A DNA stretch of 64,000 nucleotides from Desmonostoc vinosum HA7617-LM4 (GCA_019359515.1 JAHHHC010000024.1:32492-96491); one strand, 5' to 3'; shown: positions 8,698 to 18,509, counted from the stretch's first letter. Numbers and translations: made by a program. The notes: generated from the letters alone by a model not told the origin.

Positions 8698-9144
8698 ATA
8701 GTTTGCTGTCCTTTACTCAAGATTTTTTGATCTTAATAGTGCGCTTCCTCAACAGGACAGAATCACTAGAAAATCTTTACTATGCTTGTGTTGATTGAGC
8801 AATAGGTAAATTTACCACAATCAGTCAAATTGTAGAACTTTTTGGTTCAACTGTCTATCTATCTGGCAATCCTTGCTGGGCAATTACCAAATGAAATGCT
8901 CAACTCGTCTGTCTTCTCATAAAATACTGAAGTATTTATTAAATTTTTAATACATACATCTCTTATGAATACTGAATAAAATTTGTATACTAATGTTTAG
9001 CATATTTATAGTTTAAATACTTATTATCAGTACAATAAACATTTAAATGTTTAATAGATGTCTAGATGTTTAAATGCAAAAACTAAATGTCTAAATGTTT
9101 AGATATGCAGTAAAATTTTGGCAATATTTGCGTTTCATGAAAAA
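8698..9144. other. AT-rich spacer upstream of parA
   Basis: The first 60 bases are the leader of the 40-residue protein gene and contain AAGAT/ATCTT around a short loop. From about 8930 the DNA is extremely AT-rich and carries the iteron array described separately. No further coding sequence is seen. Confidence 0.5.
8991..9101. promoter_or_regulatory. Iteron array upstream of parA (candidate centromere/operator)
   Basis: Five copies of a 10-mer with consensus TARATGTYTA occur at 9044-9053, 9055-9064, 9063-9072, 9084-9093 and 9092-9101, and a partial copy at 8991. The first full copy is half of an 18-bp perfect palindrome (9036-9053). Such arrays upstream of small parA/ribbon-helix-helix operons serve as both operator and partition site in plasmids. 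Here this is inferred from position and from the RHH gene next to it. Confidence 0.55.
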
Positions 9145-9735
9145 ATGATCATCACTGTAGCGGCTTTTAAAGGTGGTGTCGGTAAATCTACGACAGCATT
9201 ACACCTAGCTACATACCTGCAAAACAAAGCAGACACACTTTTAGTAGACGGCGATCTTAATCGCAGTGCATTGGATTGGTCGAATCGGGGTTGCTTGCCA
9301 TTCAAGGTTGCTGATGAAAAGCAAGGAGTGCATTTAGCAAAACTTTATGAACATATTGTTATTGATACACCAGCCAGACCCGATCAAGATGAGTTAAAAA
9401 CCATTGCTGAGGGATGTGATTTGTTAGTAATACCTACCACCCCCGATGCGATCGCTTTAGCTGCTACATTACAAATGGTTGATGCAATCAAAGAACTCAA
9501 AACAAATTATCGAATTTTGCTAACTCTGGTACCACCGAACCCAAATAAGGCGGGAGAAGAAGCCAGAGAAACTCTAGAACAAGCAAAACTACCTATATTC
9601 AAGTCAGGAATTCGACGGTTGGCTGTGTTTCAAAGAGCAGCTCTAGAGGGTGTTCCTGTAAATGCCGTTAAAGACCCCTACGCCCAGATTGCCTGGCGAT
9701 GTTATGCCGAAGTTGGCAAGGAAATAGTATATTAA
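9145..9735 (+). CDS. ParA-family partition ATPase
   Basis: 196 residues from ATG 9145; an upstream in-frame TTG (9118) would add nine residues but lacks conservation. The deviant Walker A motif KGGVGKS appears in ITVAAFKGGVGKSTTALHLA near the N-terminus, followed by LLVDGDLNRSALDW and the Walker B-like HIVIDTPARP. Length and absence of an N-terminal HTH place it with small type Ib ParA/Soj-like ATPases of plasmids and integrative elements. It is followed by a ribbon-helix-helix gene as partner and preceded by iterons. Its TAA stop is the first base triplet of a dispersed repeat. Confidence 0.85.
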   Translation: MIITVAAFKGGVGKSTTALHLATYLQNKADTLLVDGDLNRSALDWSNRGCLPFKVADEKQGVHLAKLYEHIVIDTPARPDQDELKTIAEGCDLLVIPTTPDAIALAATLQMVDAIKELKTNYRILLTLVPPNPNKAGEEARETLEQAKLPIFKSGIRRLAVFQRAALEGVPVNAVKDPYAQIAWRCYAEVGKEIVY

Positions 9736-9851
9736 TTCGTAATTCGTAATGACGCGACGCTCCTATGTCGCTCTAAGCGAAGCTATGCCGTAGGCTTTAC
9801 GCTAACGCTATCGAGGACTCGCTACCGCTTCGCTAACGTAATTCGTAATTA
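9733..9851. repeat. Dispersed TAATTCGTAAT-bounded repeat, copy 1
   Basis: The stretch begins and ends with TAATTCGTAAT and has a core of GCTCTAAGCGAAGCTATGCC, TAGGCTTTACGCTAACG and GACTCGCTACCGCTTCG modules. Related copies lie at 49212-49442 and 61215-61355. It overlaps the parA stop codon and separates parA from the RHH gene, where it may weaken or regulate read-through. Confidence 0.7.
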
Positions 9852-9868
9852 AAATACACTCAAAAAAA

Positions 9869-10171
9869 TTGAAGTCAGTGGTTTCTAATACTTTGAATAA
9901 TAAAAAGAAAACTAGCCGTTTTGATGACTTAATTGATGCTGCTCGTAGTCGTCAACAAAGAGACAAGCCGCAGCTCATGGATGAGAAACCCACTACTGCG
10001 AGTAAAAGTACTAGCTCAGATTATACACGCACAACTGTATATCTGCCTAAGCAGCTACATCGACAACTCAAGGCGGCGGCGGCTTCTCAGGAGCGACAAA
10101 TGAGTGATATCTTGACGGAGTTAGTGGAGCAGTGGCTGTTATCTGAGAATAAAAGTCAAGATGGACAGTAG
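9869..10171 (+). CDS. Ribbon-helix-helix partner of ParA
   Basis: About 100 residues from TTG 9869; GTG 9878 is an alternative, as no ATG precedes the conserved part. The first 55 residues are polar and disordered. The C-terminal 45 residues (TTVYLPKQLHRQLKAAAASQ, then MSDILTELVEQWL) form a beta-alpha-alpha ribbon-helix-helix DNA-binding domain. This layout matches ParB-like centromere-binding proteins with a disordered tail that stimulates ParA. The inferred binding site is the iteron array upstream of parA. Confidence 0.7.
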   Translation: MKSVVSNTLNNKKKTSRFDDLIDAARSRQQRDKPQLMDEKPTTASKSTSSDYTRTTVYLPKQLHRQLKAAAASQERQMSDILTELVEQWLLSENKSQDGQ

Positions 10172-10198
10172 TGATGTGGTAAACCTTGTAATTAAAAT

Positions 10199-10846
10199 TT
10201 AAAACACAATTTCCTCGCCTCGTGAGGTAAAACGAACCTCTTTAATGTTCCATTGGGCATTACTAGTCAAGGTTTTACGAAGACTGCCAAACAAAGCGAA
10301 TTGCTCACAACTCGAAAGAGAAATTATCTGTCGCTTGGACTCAGGAGATAATCGCAAATCAACCGTAGCAACACCATTCTTCACATTTACACGATACCCA
10401 GACAAACTAAAATCGCTGGTATCTCTTTGTTCTATGATTTTACCCACGGCATTTGTTACAGGTTCTTCTGCTGGCACTGAAGCTTTTTGAGGAATTAGCT
10501 TTTGACATTGGACATCACTTGTATATAGAGTGACGTCTGTAGTTTTATTTGTGGTAGCTTTAGGCGTTGGGGAAGACGTATCTTCTTGAGGAGATTCTTG
10601 AGTGGTTGTTTTTTCTTTCGACGGAGCTAAATTTGGAACTTGCTTAGGAGTTGGAGATGAGGCATTGTTGGGTATTTGAATAGGCGTTGGAGATGATGTA
10701 CTAGTGGGTGTTGTCGTAGGCGCTGGTGTTTCGCTATCAACGTTCCCAGAGGTAGTGTTAGAACTACAACTGCTAATACTAGTAAAAACTGCTACAAGTA
10801 ATAAAGGTAAAAAATATCTTTTTGTGGTGTAAATAATGTTGCTCAT
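10199..10846 (-). CDS. GerMN-domain lipoprotein
   Basis: 215 residues. An N-terminal hydrophobic segment ends in a lipobox (SISSC, Cys at about 27), so an exported lipoprotein is expected. A Pro/Thr/Ser-rich linker of about 75 residues follows, with repeated SPTP motifs. The last ~110 residues resemble a GerMN domain (VTLYTSDVQCQKLIPQK, GVATVDLRLSP, FALFGSLRKTLTSN). Family members occur in spore-germination and cell-wall-associated lipoproteins; the role in cyanobacteria is unknown. Confidence 0.7.
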   Translation of the reverse strand: MSNIIYTTKRYFLPLLLVAVFTSISSCSSNTTSGNVDSETPAPTTTPTSTSSPTPIQIPNNASSPTPKQVPNLAPSKEKTTTQESPQEDTSSPTPKATTNKTTDVTLYTSDVQCQKLIPQKASVPAEEPVTNAVGKIIEQRDTSDFSLSGYRVNVKNGVATVDLRLSPESKRQIISLSSCEQFALFGSLRKTLTSNAQWNIKEVRFTSRGEEIVF

Positions 10847-10981
10847 AGTTTTATTGATGCATTTTCTATAACTTCAGTATAGCTGGTATAAATTCCACAT
10901 GAATTTGTAATTTTTAGGTTAGTTGATGAAGCCTGAAGCATAAAAGTTTTTTGCGAGGCTTTACTTTGTTACTTGTATTAG

Positions 10982-11067
10982 CTATTTTCAAAATCAAGAT
11001 GGGCTAAAATTTTAAAATTCAATCAAAAACTCAGTTACCAGGTTTTCCTGTTCCCTATTTTCAAAAT
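10982..11067. repeat. Direct repeats upstream of recombinase
   Basis: The 13-mer CTATTTTCAAAAT occurs at 10982-10994 and again at 11055-11067. The outer flanks make AGCTATTTT and AAAATAGCT, an inverted pair. Their position just before the XisA-like gene makes them candidates for operator or core recombination sites. This is inferred only from position. Confidence 0.35.
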
Positions 11068-11099
11068 AGCTAACCATACTTTGCACCTACAACCAAGGT

Positions 11100-12599
11100 G
11101 TGAAAATCCTTCCTCAGCCCCTTCTAGATATGCCTAGCAACGAATTTAACACGTATGACCCCCGTAAAGGTGAATGGGATGGTACACCAATTGAGCAATG
11201 GGAGCCTTCTAAGTGGAAGCAATGGAAGCCTAAATCTTCTGCTTCAGATGAATGCGTTAAAATTGAGCGCGATTATCTCAAGATAAAACATTCTATTCAG
11301 CAAGCTAATTTTGCACTCAGTTTAGATAAAGTAAAAATTAAACTTAAGCTTACTAGCGCTAAATCTATTGGTCTACAAGGTACTTTTCCATGTAGACGAG
11401 GTGATATTGGTAAAAATGGTAGTCCTAACAAGCAGTATACCATTTCATTTGGTTTTACTGCTAATGATGCTGGTGTGAAAACGGCAATCTTAAAAGCACG
11501 AGAGTTAGACTTATTATTAATTACAAAACAATTCCGATGGACGCCGGATTTACTGGGTAAACAAGCACAGAAAATAGCGATATTAGATGAATTAAAGCCC
11601 AATCGGCTGATCAGTGAGTTGATTACAGAATATGAAAAAGAATTTTGGAAAACTCATGATCATAATAGGCAAGGGATACGGACTTGGGAAACTCATTACA
11701 TAAGACATCTCAAAAAACTTCCGCAAGACGTGCCTATGACTTTACAAGCATTAGAAGAGGCGCTAGAAAAGACTAAACCTAATACTTCGGCTAGGTTTTT
11801 TTTAGCATGGCAACTAAAAAAGTTTTGTGAATTTTGTGGTGTTAATGGATTTAAAACAATAGATGCGTATGCTACTCCTAAACCTCATCCTGCTATTCGG
11901 AAAGTGCCGATTGATGAGGAGATTCTGCAAGGATTTATCAAAATAGGTAAGGAGTTATCAGCATATGCTAGTAAAGACAATCTGACACAGCCAGAGCAAT
12001 GGCAATGGGTATATGGCATGTTGGCAACTTATGGTTTAAGACCTCATGAATTATTTGCTGTAGATATTGCAGCGTTTATAGAACCAACAAATACTTTTCA
12101 TTTGGTAAATTTAAATCCCCATTTGACAGGTGGTACTAAGACTGGTGAACGGAGTTGTGGTATTCCTCCACTGTATCCTCATTGGATAGAATTATTTGAT
12201 TTGAAGAATGTGAGATTACCTTATAACGAAGGTACGCTAAGTAATAAAACTGCAAAACTCCACATCAAATTTAGAATGACGAATATAGGGTTTAGACCCT
12301 ATGATTTACGTCACGCCTATGCAATCCGGGGACATCGCTTGAGAGTTCCGATTAAGACGATGGCTGATTATATGGGACATACAGTACAAGAACATACTAA
12401 GACTTATCAACGATGGATGAATGAAGATGCTAATTTAGAAATTTATCAAGAAGTGGTTATTCATAGGCAAGGTATAACTAAGGAGGCTTTAAAAGCGCGA
12501 ATCAGTGAATTAGAAGCTGAGAATAATGCAATTAAGGCAGAAAATGCAACTTTAAGGGGGTTGTTGATTCAGCATCAGTTGGGTGAGTTGTTGAGTTAA
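11100..12599 (+). CDS. XisA/XisC-like tyrosine recombinase
   Basis: 499 residues from GTG 11100; ATG 11130 is an alternative start. The C-terminal catalytic domain shows the tyrosine recombinase set: YGMLATYGLRPHELF with the first Arg, YDLRHAYAIRGH with His-x-x-Arg, ADYMGHTVQEHTKTYQRW with the second His and the nucleophilic Tyr. These blocks, plus the KLTSAK...KQYTISF region near the N-terminus, closely parallel the Anabaena XisA and XisC excisases that remove elements from nifD and hupL in heterocysts. A leucine-rich coiled coil closes the protein. No split gene was found nearby. Confidence 0.8.
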   Translation: MKILPQPLLDMPSNEFNTYDPRKGEWDGTPIEQWEPSKWKQWKPKSSASDECVKIERDYLKIKHSIQQANFALSLDKVKIKLKLTSAKSIGLQGTFPCRRGDIGKNGSPNKQYTISFGFTANDAGVKTAILKARELDLLLITKQFRWTPDLLGKQAQKIAILDELKPNRLISELITEYEKEFWKTHDHNRQGIRTWETHYIRHLKKLPQDVPMTLQALEEALEKTKPNTSARFFLAWQLKKFCEFCGVNGFKTIDAYATPKPHPAIRKVPIDEEILQGFIKIGKELSAYASKDNLTQPEQWQWVYGMLATYGLRPHELFAVDIAAFIEPTNTFHLVNLNPHLTGGTKTGERSCGIPPLYPHWIELFDLKNVRLPYNEGTLSNKTAKLHIKFRMTNIGFRPYDLRHAYAIRGHRLRVPIKTMADYMGHTVQEHTKTYQRWMNEDANLEIYQEVVIHRQGITKEALKARISELEAENNAIKAENATLRGLLIQHQLGELLS

Positions 12600-12602
12600 T
12601 AT

Positions 12603-12690
12603 AGATATTTTTTTGTCGGGCTACGCCCCGCTTCGCTAACACGCAAAGGCGCAAAAATTAGAACTTTTGTAAGAGGTTTCATGTTGTTTG
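12603..12690. repeat. Dispersed repeat (rRNA-free, GC-palindromic core)
   Basis: The stretch includes GGGCTACGCCCCGCTTCGCT and a downstream AAGAGGTTT. Its reverse complement is found at 35763-35873, which shares the GCGGGGCGTAGCCC core, the poly-A arm and the ACCTCTT end. The remaining gap to 12758 contains a 14-bp palindrome, TTAAGTTAACTTAA, at 12717-12730. Confidence 0.5.
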
Positions 12691-12757
12691 CTGTAAGTGT
12701 TTGGGAAATATAGAGCTTAAGTTAACTTAAAATCCCTAGCTGGCAAACGATGAGACT

Positions 12758-15424
12758 ATGGCTGGTAATCTTATTTGCGTAGATAAAAATACTTATGAAT
12801 CTTTGCAGCAAGAATTGATAGAACTACGTAGGATTGTTGCTAATTTGGAACTTGCTCAATCTTCAAATAGCTTCAATTTTAATTTAGAGCAAATGGGTTT
12901 GTTTGTTGAGTATACGCCTGCTGAGAGTGAAAGACGGCTGCGGGATATCGCTACTAATATGCCTGGTGCAATTTTTCAATTTACTAACCGTGATGGTATT
13001 TGGAAAGTGGACTATATTAGCGATTTTATTTGGCAGCTTGCAGGCATCACTGCAACGGAAATGATGCAGGATTTAAATTGTTTTATAGCGCTTGTGCATC
13101 CAGAGGATCGTGAGAACCATCTCACCTCAGTATTAGATGCGGTAGAAAATGCTACACCTTGGCATTATGAAGGACGTTTGGTGAAACCTAATGGTGAGGT
13201 TGTGTGGTGGCAGGGAGACTCAACTCCGACACGAAATGAGCAAGGAGAGGTTATTTTCTGTGGGGTACTGCTAGATATTACTCAGCGTAAGCAAGCAGAA
13301 GAGTCGCTGAGACAACTGAATGAAGAATTAGAAAACAAAGTTGAGGAACGAACCGCTGCTTTACATCAAACTGAAGCACGGCTGCGACGACTGGCAGATA
13401 ATGTACCAGGAATGATTTATGAGTTTTGTCTCAAGCCTGATGGCATTATGTTCTTTCCCTTTGCTTCTTCTGGATGTCGAGAAGTTATGGGTTTAGAACC
13501 GGAACAGATTAAAAATGATGCATCACTAATGTTTGCCCATATTCATCCTGATGATATTAGCAATGTGCAACAAGCAATGACCCACTCTGCTCAAACTCTG
13601 CAAAACTATGAACTTGAATGGCGGATAATGACCCCTTCTGGTCAATGGAAATGGGTGAAGGCAATATCTAGGCCAGTCAGCCAATCAGCGGGTGAAATTC
13701 TCTGGTATGGTTGTATGTTTGATATTAGCGATCGCAAACTAGCAGAAGCACAATTACAAGACCAAGAGCAGTTCTTACGCAGTATTTATGATGGTATCGA
13801 TCAGTTAATATTTGTAGTCAACGTTTTGGAAAATGGTGAACTTCGTTATGCTGGTTGGAATTCACATACAGCACGAGTCACTGGAATTAGTAATGCACAG
13901 GTAATTGGAATGACTCCTGAAGATGCGTTTGGGACTGTTACAGGTGCAGTAATACATCAGCGATATCAAAACTGTATAAATGCAGGTTTCGCTGTTACTT
14001 ATGAAGAATGCTTGACTTTTGATGGTCAAGAAACTTGGTGGTTAACTACAATTAATCCTCTCAAAAACAGTCAAGGTCGAATTTATCGACTGGTGGGAAC
14101 TACGTTTAATATTACAGAACGAAAACATGCAGAAGAGGCTCTGCAAGCAAGTCAACATTTTGTTCAACGCATTGCCGATTCTTCACCTAATATTCTTTAT
14201 ATTTTTGACTTAGAAGAACAACGCAATATTTATGTAAATCGGGAACTTACTTCTCTTCTTGGTTATTCCAATGAAGAAATTAAACAAATGGGAACACAAG
14301 TTTTACCTTTGATTACTCATCCTGATGATTGGGAGAAGGTTGTCACTCACTTACAAAATTTTTCTCACATTCAGGATGGTGATATTTTAGAACTGGAATT
14401 TCGCGTGCGACAAGTGAATGGAGACTGGCATTGGTTATACTCTCGAGAAACTCCATTTAATCGGAATATTAACGGTGATTTAAAACAAATTTTGGGTGTA
14501 TCAACTGATATTACTAGACGTAAACAAGCTGAAATTAAACTGCAACAACAAGCTCAAAATTTAGAAAATACTCTGTTGGAACTACAACGCACTCAATCTC
14601 AACTCATCCAAAGTGAGAAAATGTCTTCAATTGGTAATATGGTTGCAGGTGTTGCCCATGAAATTAATAATCCGATTAATTTTATTCATGGTAATCTCAT
14701 CCCAGCGAGTGAATACATTCAAGATTTACTAAGTTTAGTAGAACTTTATCAAGAACACTATTCTGAACCTTCAGAAGAAATTAAAGCAGAAATTGCCGCT
14801 ATAGACCTTGATTTCTTAAAAGAAGACTTAATGAAAATCCTTAAATCTATGCGTGTAGGAACGCAACGGATTCGAGAAATTGTTCTATCACTGCGGAATT
14901 TTTCTCGTCTTGATGAAGCTGAATTCAAGGAGGTAGATATCCATGAGGGTATTGATAGTACCTTGATGATTTTGCACAACCGCTTGAAAGCTAAACCAGA
15001 TCATCCAGAAATTATGGTGATTAAAGAATATGGTAAACTTCCTTTAATTGAGTGCTACCCTGGTCAGTTAAATCAGGTGTTTATGAATCTCCTGAGTAAT
15101 GCTATTGATGCTTTGGAAGTGTCAATAGTTAACAGAGAAACAGATAACTATCCCACAATTCACATTTGTACTCAAGTACTCAAAAACAACTGGGTAACAA
15201 TCAAATTTGCAGATAATGGTTTAGGGATTCCCACAGAAATACATTCAAAATTATTTGATCCTTTCTTTACTACTAAAGATGTCGGTAAAGGTACAGGGTT
15301 AGGACTGTCAATCAGTTATCAAATTGTGGTAGATAAACACCGAGGGAAATTATCTTGTTACTCAACACCTGGACAAGGGGCAGAATTTGTAGTTGAGATT
15401 CCGATTGTTCAGTCAACTCACTGA
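12758..15424 (+). CDS. Multi-PAS sensor histidine kinase
   Basis: 888 residues, no membrane span or signal peptide, so probably a soluble sensor. A short coiled coil at the N-terminus is followed by four PAS/PAC units (about 60-180, 205-330, 335-460, 465-585), each ending in a DITxRKxAE-type motif. The dimerisation domain contains [14 protein letters not shown] with the phospho-accepting H634. The ATP-binding domain shows NLLSNAID (N box), DNGLGIP (G1), [16 protein letters not shown] (F and G2). No receiver is fused and no regulator gene is adjacent, so its partner is unknown. It converges with the DUF937 gene. Confidence 0.85.
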   Translation: MAGNLICVDKNTYESLQQELIELRRIVANLELAQSSNSFNFNLEQMGLFVEYTPAESERRLRDIATNMPGAIFQFTNRDGIWKVDYISDFIWQLAGITATEMMQDLNCFIALVHPEDRENHLTSVLDAVENATPWHYEGRLVKPNGEVVWWQGDSTPTRNEQGEVIFCGVLLDITQRKQAEESLRQLNEELENKVEERTAALHQTEARLRRLADNVPGMIYEFCLKPDGIMFFPFASSGCREVMGLEPEQIKNDASLMFAHIHPDDISNVQQAMTHSAQTLQNYELEWRIMTPSGQWKWVKAISRPVSQSAGEILWYGCMFDISDRKLAEAQLQDQEQFLRSIYDGIDQLIFVVNVLENGELRYAGWNSHTARVTGISNAQVIGMTPEDAFGTVTGAVIHQRYQNCINAGFAVTYEECLTFDGQETWWLTTINPLKNSQGRIYRLVGTTFNITERKHAEEALQASQHFVQRIADSSPNILYIFDLEEQRNIYVNRELTSLLGYSNEEIKQMGTQVLPLITHPDDWEKVVTHLQNFSHIQDGDILELEFRVRQVNGDWHWLYSRETPFNRNINGDLKQILGVSTDITRRKQAEIKLQQQAQNLENTLLELQRTQSQLIQSEKMSSIGNMVAGVAHEINNPINFIHGNLIPASEYIQDLLSLVELYQEHYSEPSEEIKAEIAAIDLDFLKEDLMKILKSMRVGTQRIREIVLSLRNFSRLDEAEFKEVDIHEGIDSTLMILHNRLKAKPDHPEIMVIKEYGKLPLIECYPGQLNQVFMNLLSNAIDALEVSIVNRETDNYPTIHICTQVLKNNWVTIKFADNGLGIPTEIHSKLFDPFFTTKDVGKGTGLGLSISYQIVVDKHRGKLSCYSTPGQGAEFVVEIPIVQSTH

Positions 15425-15440
15425 ATATGAAAACGATGAA

Positions 15441-15968
15441 CTACATAGCCTGTGGGTTGAGAAAACGGTTAGCAAATCTGAAAACATCGCCTAAATCTGT
15501 GTTGCCGTCGCGATCGCTATCCAAAAAATTCGTCAAAAGCGAATTTCCACCGAGAGTGCCAGGTTTTGTAGAACCCATATTCAGCAGGCTTAACACTCCT
15601 GATGTGAGTGTTGGTAAAGCTGCTTGAATAGCGTTGGCGCTGATTCCGGTTCTTTGAGACACTGTTTGCACGATTTGCTGCTGTAACTGAGGTGATAACA
15701 AAGATTGCATTCCAGATGTACCCACGCCGATACCAGAAGCTTGACCCATGAGATTTTGTAACTGATTGCCGCCTGGGGTTGCTTGCTGCTTGAGTGCAGG
15801 ACGCAGCACGTTACCCAAAACTGACATGACATTTTGCATTTGAGATGCCTGAATTCCTCGGCTAGCTGCGACTTGCTGAATTGAGTTGACAATCGTTTCT
15901 AGCTGATTAACACTTCCTTGTTGATTGGGGTTGTTGATTGCGCTCAGAACATCAAAGAAAAGTCCCAT
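15441..15968 (-). CDS. DUF937-like protein with EF-hand-like loop
   Basis: 175 residues. Low-complexity helical stretches rich in Gln, Leu and Ser (NSIQQVAASRGIQ, LLSPQLQQQIVQTVSQRTG) fit the DUF937 family. Near the C-terminus DSDRDGNTDLGDV matches a dockerin/EF-hand calcium loop. The gene lies 12 bp from the DUF4912 gene on the same strand (downstream of it), so they are likely co-transcribed. Function is unknown. Confidence 0.65.
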   Translation of the reverse strand: MGLFFDVLSAINNPNQQGSVNQLETIVNSIQQVAASRGIQASQMQNVMSVLGNVLRPALKQQATPGGNQLQNLMGQASGIGVGTSGMQSLLSPQLQQQIVQTVSQRTGISANAIQAALPTLTSGVLSLLNMGSTKPGTLGGNSLLTNFLDSDRDGNTDLGDVFRFANRFLNPQAM

Positions 15969-15980
15969 AATTAATTGTCC

Positions 15981-18254
15981 TTAAACCCTGCTATGTGATG
16001 GTACGTGAACGTGGAAGGAGCGAATAATGCTCAACCAGCGATGATCATCTGTGTAGTAGCCGACTTCGGCGATGTAGTCGCGATCGCTCATCGGGATTAA
16101 AATGTGTTTGTCTTGGTCATGCTCATCGCACAGATATTCTTGGGTGCTGTAGGGTTGTTGGTTGTCAATGTCAAGATTTGTAACATCGTGAACTCGGAGC
16201 ATCAATCTACGCCCTCCTTGACGACGCACAGCTGCCTTATACTCATCGGAAATTTCCCAATAAGCATAAGCCTCTTGAGAGTTGCGGGGTACAAGAATAA
16301 TCCGGCAGTCACTTTTCATTTCTGGTTGATCGCTGGTTGTGCGATCGCCATTAAAGGAAGGCTGCCTTCTGTCAAGGAATGATCTAGCAGCTGTTCCCAT
16401 TCCTGCAACTTTTGAGATGTTCTCAACTTGCTCAGGTACAGTACCGAATGCAGGTTTAGGAGATGGAACTTCTGTCGGTGCGGCATGAGCAAGTTTTAAC
16501 CAACGACCATCATCGGTGAGGTAGCCTAATTCGGCGGCGATGTGTTCACGATTGTTTTCGGCAATGGGAATATGCAAATCAGGTGTTGATTCATCACAAT
16601 TAAACTGCCGAAAACTTGTAGGTTCTTGTTCTGGATGGTCGTAAACACGTAGCGCCAGCTGGCGTCCACCTTGTTGACGCAGTTCTGCTTTGCGTGCTTC
16701 TGGAACTTCCCAGTAGGCGTAAACATCGGCTTTGTCGCGAGGCACGAGAATTACACGACTTTCATCTTTTGTGGTTGTGGGGCGATCGCTTGCTAAAGAA
16801 TGGGCTGCAACACCTGTAACTGCCGCAGGTACAGCACCATCAAGTTCACAGGCTGGTACTCGCACATGAGCCGAACGAGCGATTCTCAACCAGCGATCGC
16901 TACTACTCACATAACCAAGTTCCCCTATGTAATCGCGATTGTCTACTGTGATAGGAATGTGCCTATCTTGCGACCGTTCATCGCAATCAAACTCTTTCAT
17001 GCTGTGCGGTGGTTGACGATCCATGTCGTTGATGTCGGTGACATCGTAAAGACGCAATTTTAAATAACGTCCACCTTGCCGTTGTAAGTCTGCTTTTACC
17101 TCATTGGGAACTTCCCAGTAAGCATAAACATCCCGACAAGTTCGAGGTGTGAGGATGAGCCGACTCTCTGGGTTTAGGGTAGCGGGGACTGGTGCAGGTG
17201 CGACGCTAGGGGTGGTGGGGCGACGCCGACTCAACAACCACCACAGTAATCCACCTAATAATGGTATGAGTAATAATATCCACCAAGGAAATTCGTTTTT
17301 AGGTGCGGTTGTAGTTGCTGGGGTTGGCGGTAAAAGTGTCGTTTCAGGGGTGGCGATCGCATTTGCAGCCCTGGCTTGTTCGACAACTCGCTGATTTTCG
17401 GGGGCTGTAGCATAGCCTAAAAAGGCTTGGGCTGCGGGGCTGGGATTCAATCTGGAGTAAGCATATGCTAAGGGTTGGGAGAAGGGGTAACGAGGATCGG
17501 TGGGAAGAACTTTGTGTAGAGAGATAATTTGCACATTGGGGTCATTGATTACCTGATCGGCGATTGCATAGCCAATGCCATTTGCTCCTAGTTCTTTGAC
17601 TACCGCATTTGTGCTGTCTTGTGAGAGTCTGACGGCATTGGCACCAGTTTGAAATGGGGCTTTTTGAAATACAGGATAATTTCGCAGTGCTTGCCGTAAG
17701 TCACTATTTTCCGGGCGGTCAACTAGGCGAATTGCTTGGGAAGAACCGCCAACCTGTGACCAGTTGGTAATTTCACCCCGAAAGATTTTGGCGAACTGTT
17801 CAGAGGTGAGGCTGTTTCTATAGGGATTATTTTTGCTGATGATGACGGCTATTTTGTTGCGAGTTATGGGAGTGCTAACTAATCCTCGTGCTTTCTCAGC
17901 CTCTGTTAGCGATCGACCAACCGCAGCTAAGTCAATTTTCCCATCCGGCAATGCTTTTAAGGATGCATCGGTGCCGTCGTATGCTATTTTTACATCTGTG
18001 CCGGGATACTTCGCTTTGAACTGTTCTGCCAGTGCCTGATTAATCTTTTCCATGCTGGTTGTGCCATTGATCCGCACATCTGTACCACTGGGAACCGATT
18101 GTGGTACTGGAAATGATGGGGATTGAGCAAGCGCTGGTGGATGAATAACAAAAGAGACTGCTGTGGGAGTAGAAGCAGCAGTCAAAGCAAATAAAATTGC
18201 TATTGATGTCTGTGATTTTCGTTGACGAAACATCTTACTAATATGCTTCCTCAT
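15981..18254 (-). CDS. PstS-like binding domain fused to three DUF4912 domains
   Basis: 757 residues. A signal sequence (FALTAASTPTAVSFVIHPPA) is followed by a phosphate-ABC-transporter-type periplasmic binding domain (INGTTSMEKINQALAEQFKA, then TNWSQVGGSS), residues about 55-300. A membrane span (WWILLLIPLLGGLLWWLL, about 325-343) leads to three DUF4912 copies (about 360-470, 500-600, 650-755), each with an LxPRxxxxxYAYWE core and a CDExxxDxHIPI motif. The binding domain would be outside and the DUF4912 domains inside, so this may be a membrane sensor. Ligand unknown. Confidence 0.8.
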   Translation of the reverse strand: MRKHISKMFRQRKSQTSIAILFALTAASTPTAVSFVIHPPALAQSPSFPVPQSVPSGTDVRINGTTSMEKINQALAEQFKAKYPGTDVKIAYDGTDASLKALPDGKIDLAAVGRSLTEAEKARGLVSTPITRNKIAVIISKNNPYRNSLTSEQFAKIFRGEITNWSQVGGSSQAIRLVDRPENSDLRQALRNYPVFQKAPFQTGANAVRLSQDSTNAVVKELGANGIGYAIADQVINDPNVQIISLHKVLPTDPRYPFSQPLAYAYSRLNPSPAAQAFLGYATAPENQRVVEQARAANAIATPETTLLPPTPATTTAPKNEFPWWILLLIPLLGGLLWWLLSRRRPTTPSVAPAPVPATLNPESRLILTPRTCRDVYAYWEVPNEVKADLQRQGGRYLKLRLYDVTDINDMDRQPPHSMKEFDCDERSQDRHIPITVDNRDYIGELGYVSSSDRWLRIARSAHVRVPACELDGAVPAAVTGVAAHSLASDRPTTTKDESRVILVPRDKADVYAYWEVPEARKAELRQQGGRQLALRVYDHPEQEPTSFRQFNCDESTPDLHIPIAENNREHIAAELGYLTDDGRWLKLAHAAPTEVPSPKPAFGTVPEQVENISKVAGMGTAARSFLDRRQPSFNGDRTTSDQPEMKSDCRIILVPRNSQEAYAYWEISDEYKAAVRRQGGRRLMLRVHDVTNLDIDNQQPYSTQEYLCDEHDQDKHILIPMSDRDYIAEVGYYTDDHRWLSIIRSFHVHVPSHSRV

Positions 18255-18395
18255 AGTAAGTATCTATAGTCATGCGCTTTGATTTTTGATATTACTTGCG
18301 TAGGTTGGGAGTGGGGAGTGGGGAGTGGGGAAAAACCTTTTTGATTTCAGAAATCAAAATAGGAGTCTTATAGACAAAATTAATTACACAGTTGA
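18255..18395. other. Promoter region with heptamer repeat
   Basis: The stretch at 18304-18331 repeats GGGGAGT about four times, a short tandem repeat typical of Nostocales. The remainder is AT-rich and should hold the promoter of the DUF4912 gene. No other signal is convincing. Confidence 0.4.
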
Positions 18396-18509
18396 ATGAT
18401 TATTCGAGGTGATTTTGATGGGGAATTTTATTGGCATAGGTACTTAAAATACTTCCGCATATCAAAGACGGAAGCAGCTAAAGTACTTGCATATTTAGAG
18501 GGTATTTAA
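18396..18509 (+). CDS. Possible 37-residue peptide
   Basis: The frame from ATG 18396 reads MIIRGDFDGEFYWHRYLKYF followed by RISKTEAAKVLAYLEGI. The content is balanced and helix-like at the C-terminus, which is unusual for random AT-rich spacer, but there is no clear ribosome-binding site and no known family. The stretch from 18510 to 18761 shows no gene and is taken to be the rsmA leader. Confidence 0.3.
   Translation: MIIRGDFDGEFYWHRYLKYFRISKTEAAKVLAYLEGI

Noticed and set aside
15427..15627. 66-residue plus-strand frame
   Set aside because: Antisense to the DUF937 gene, which has clear domain similarity and proper codon use.
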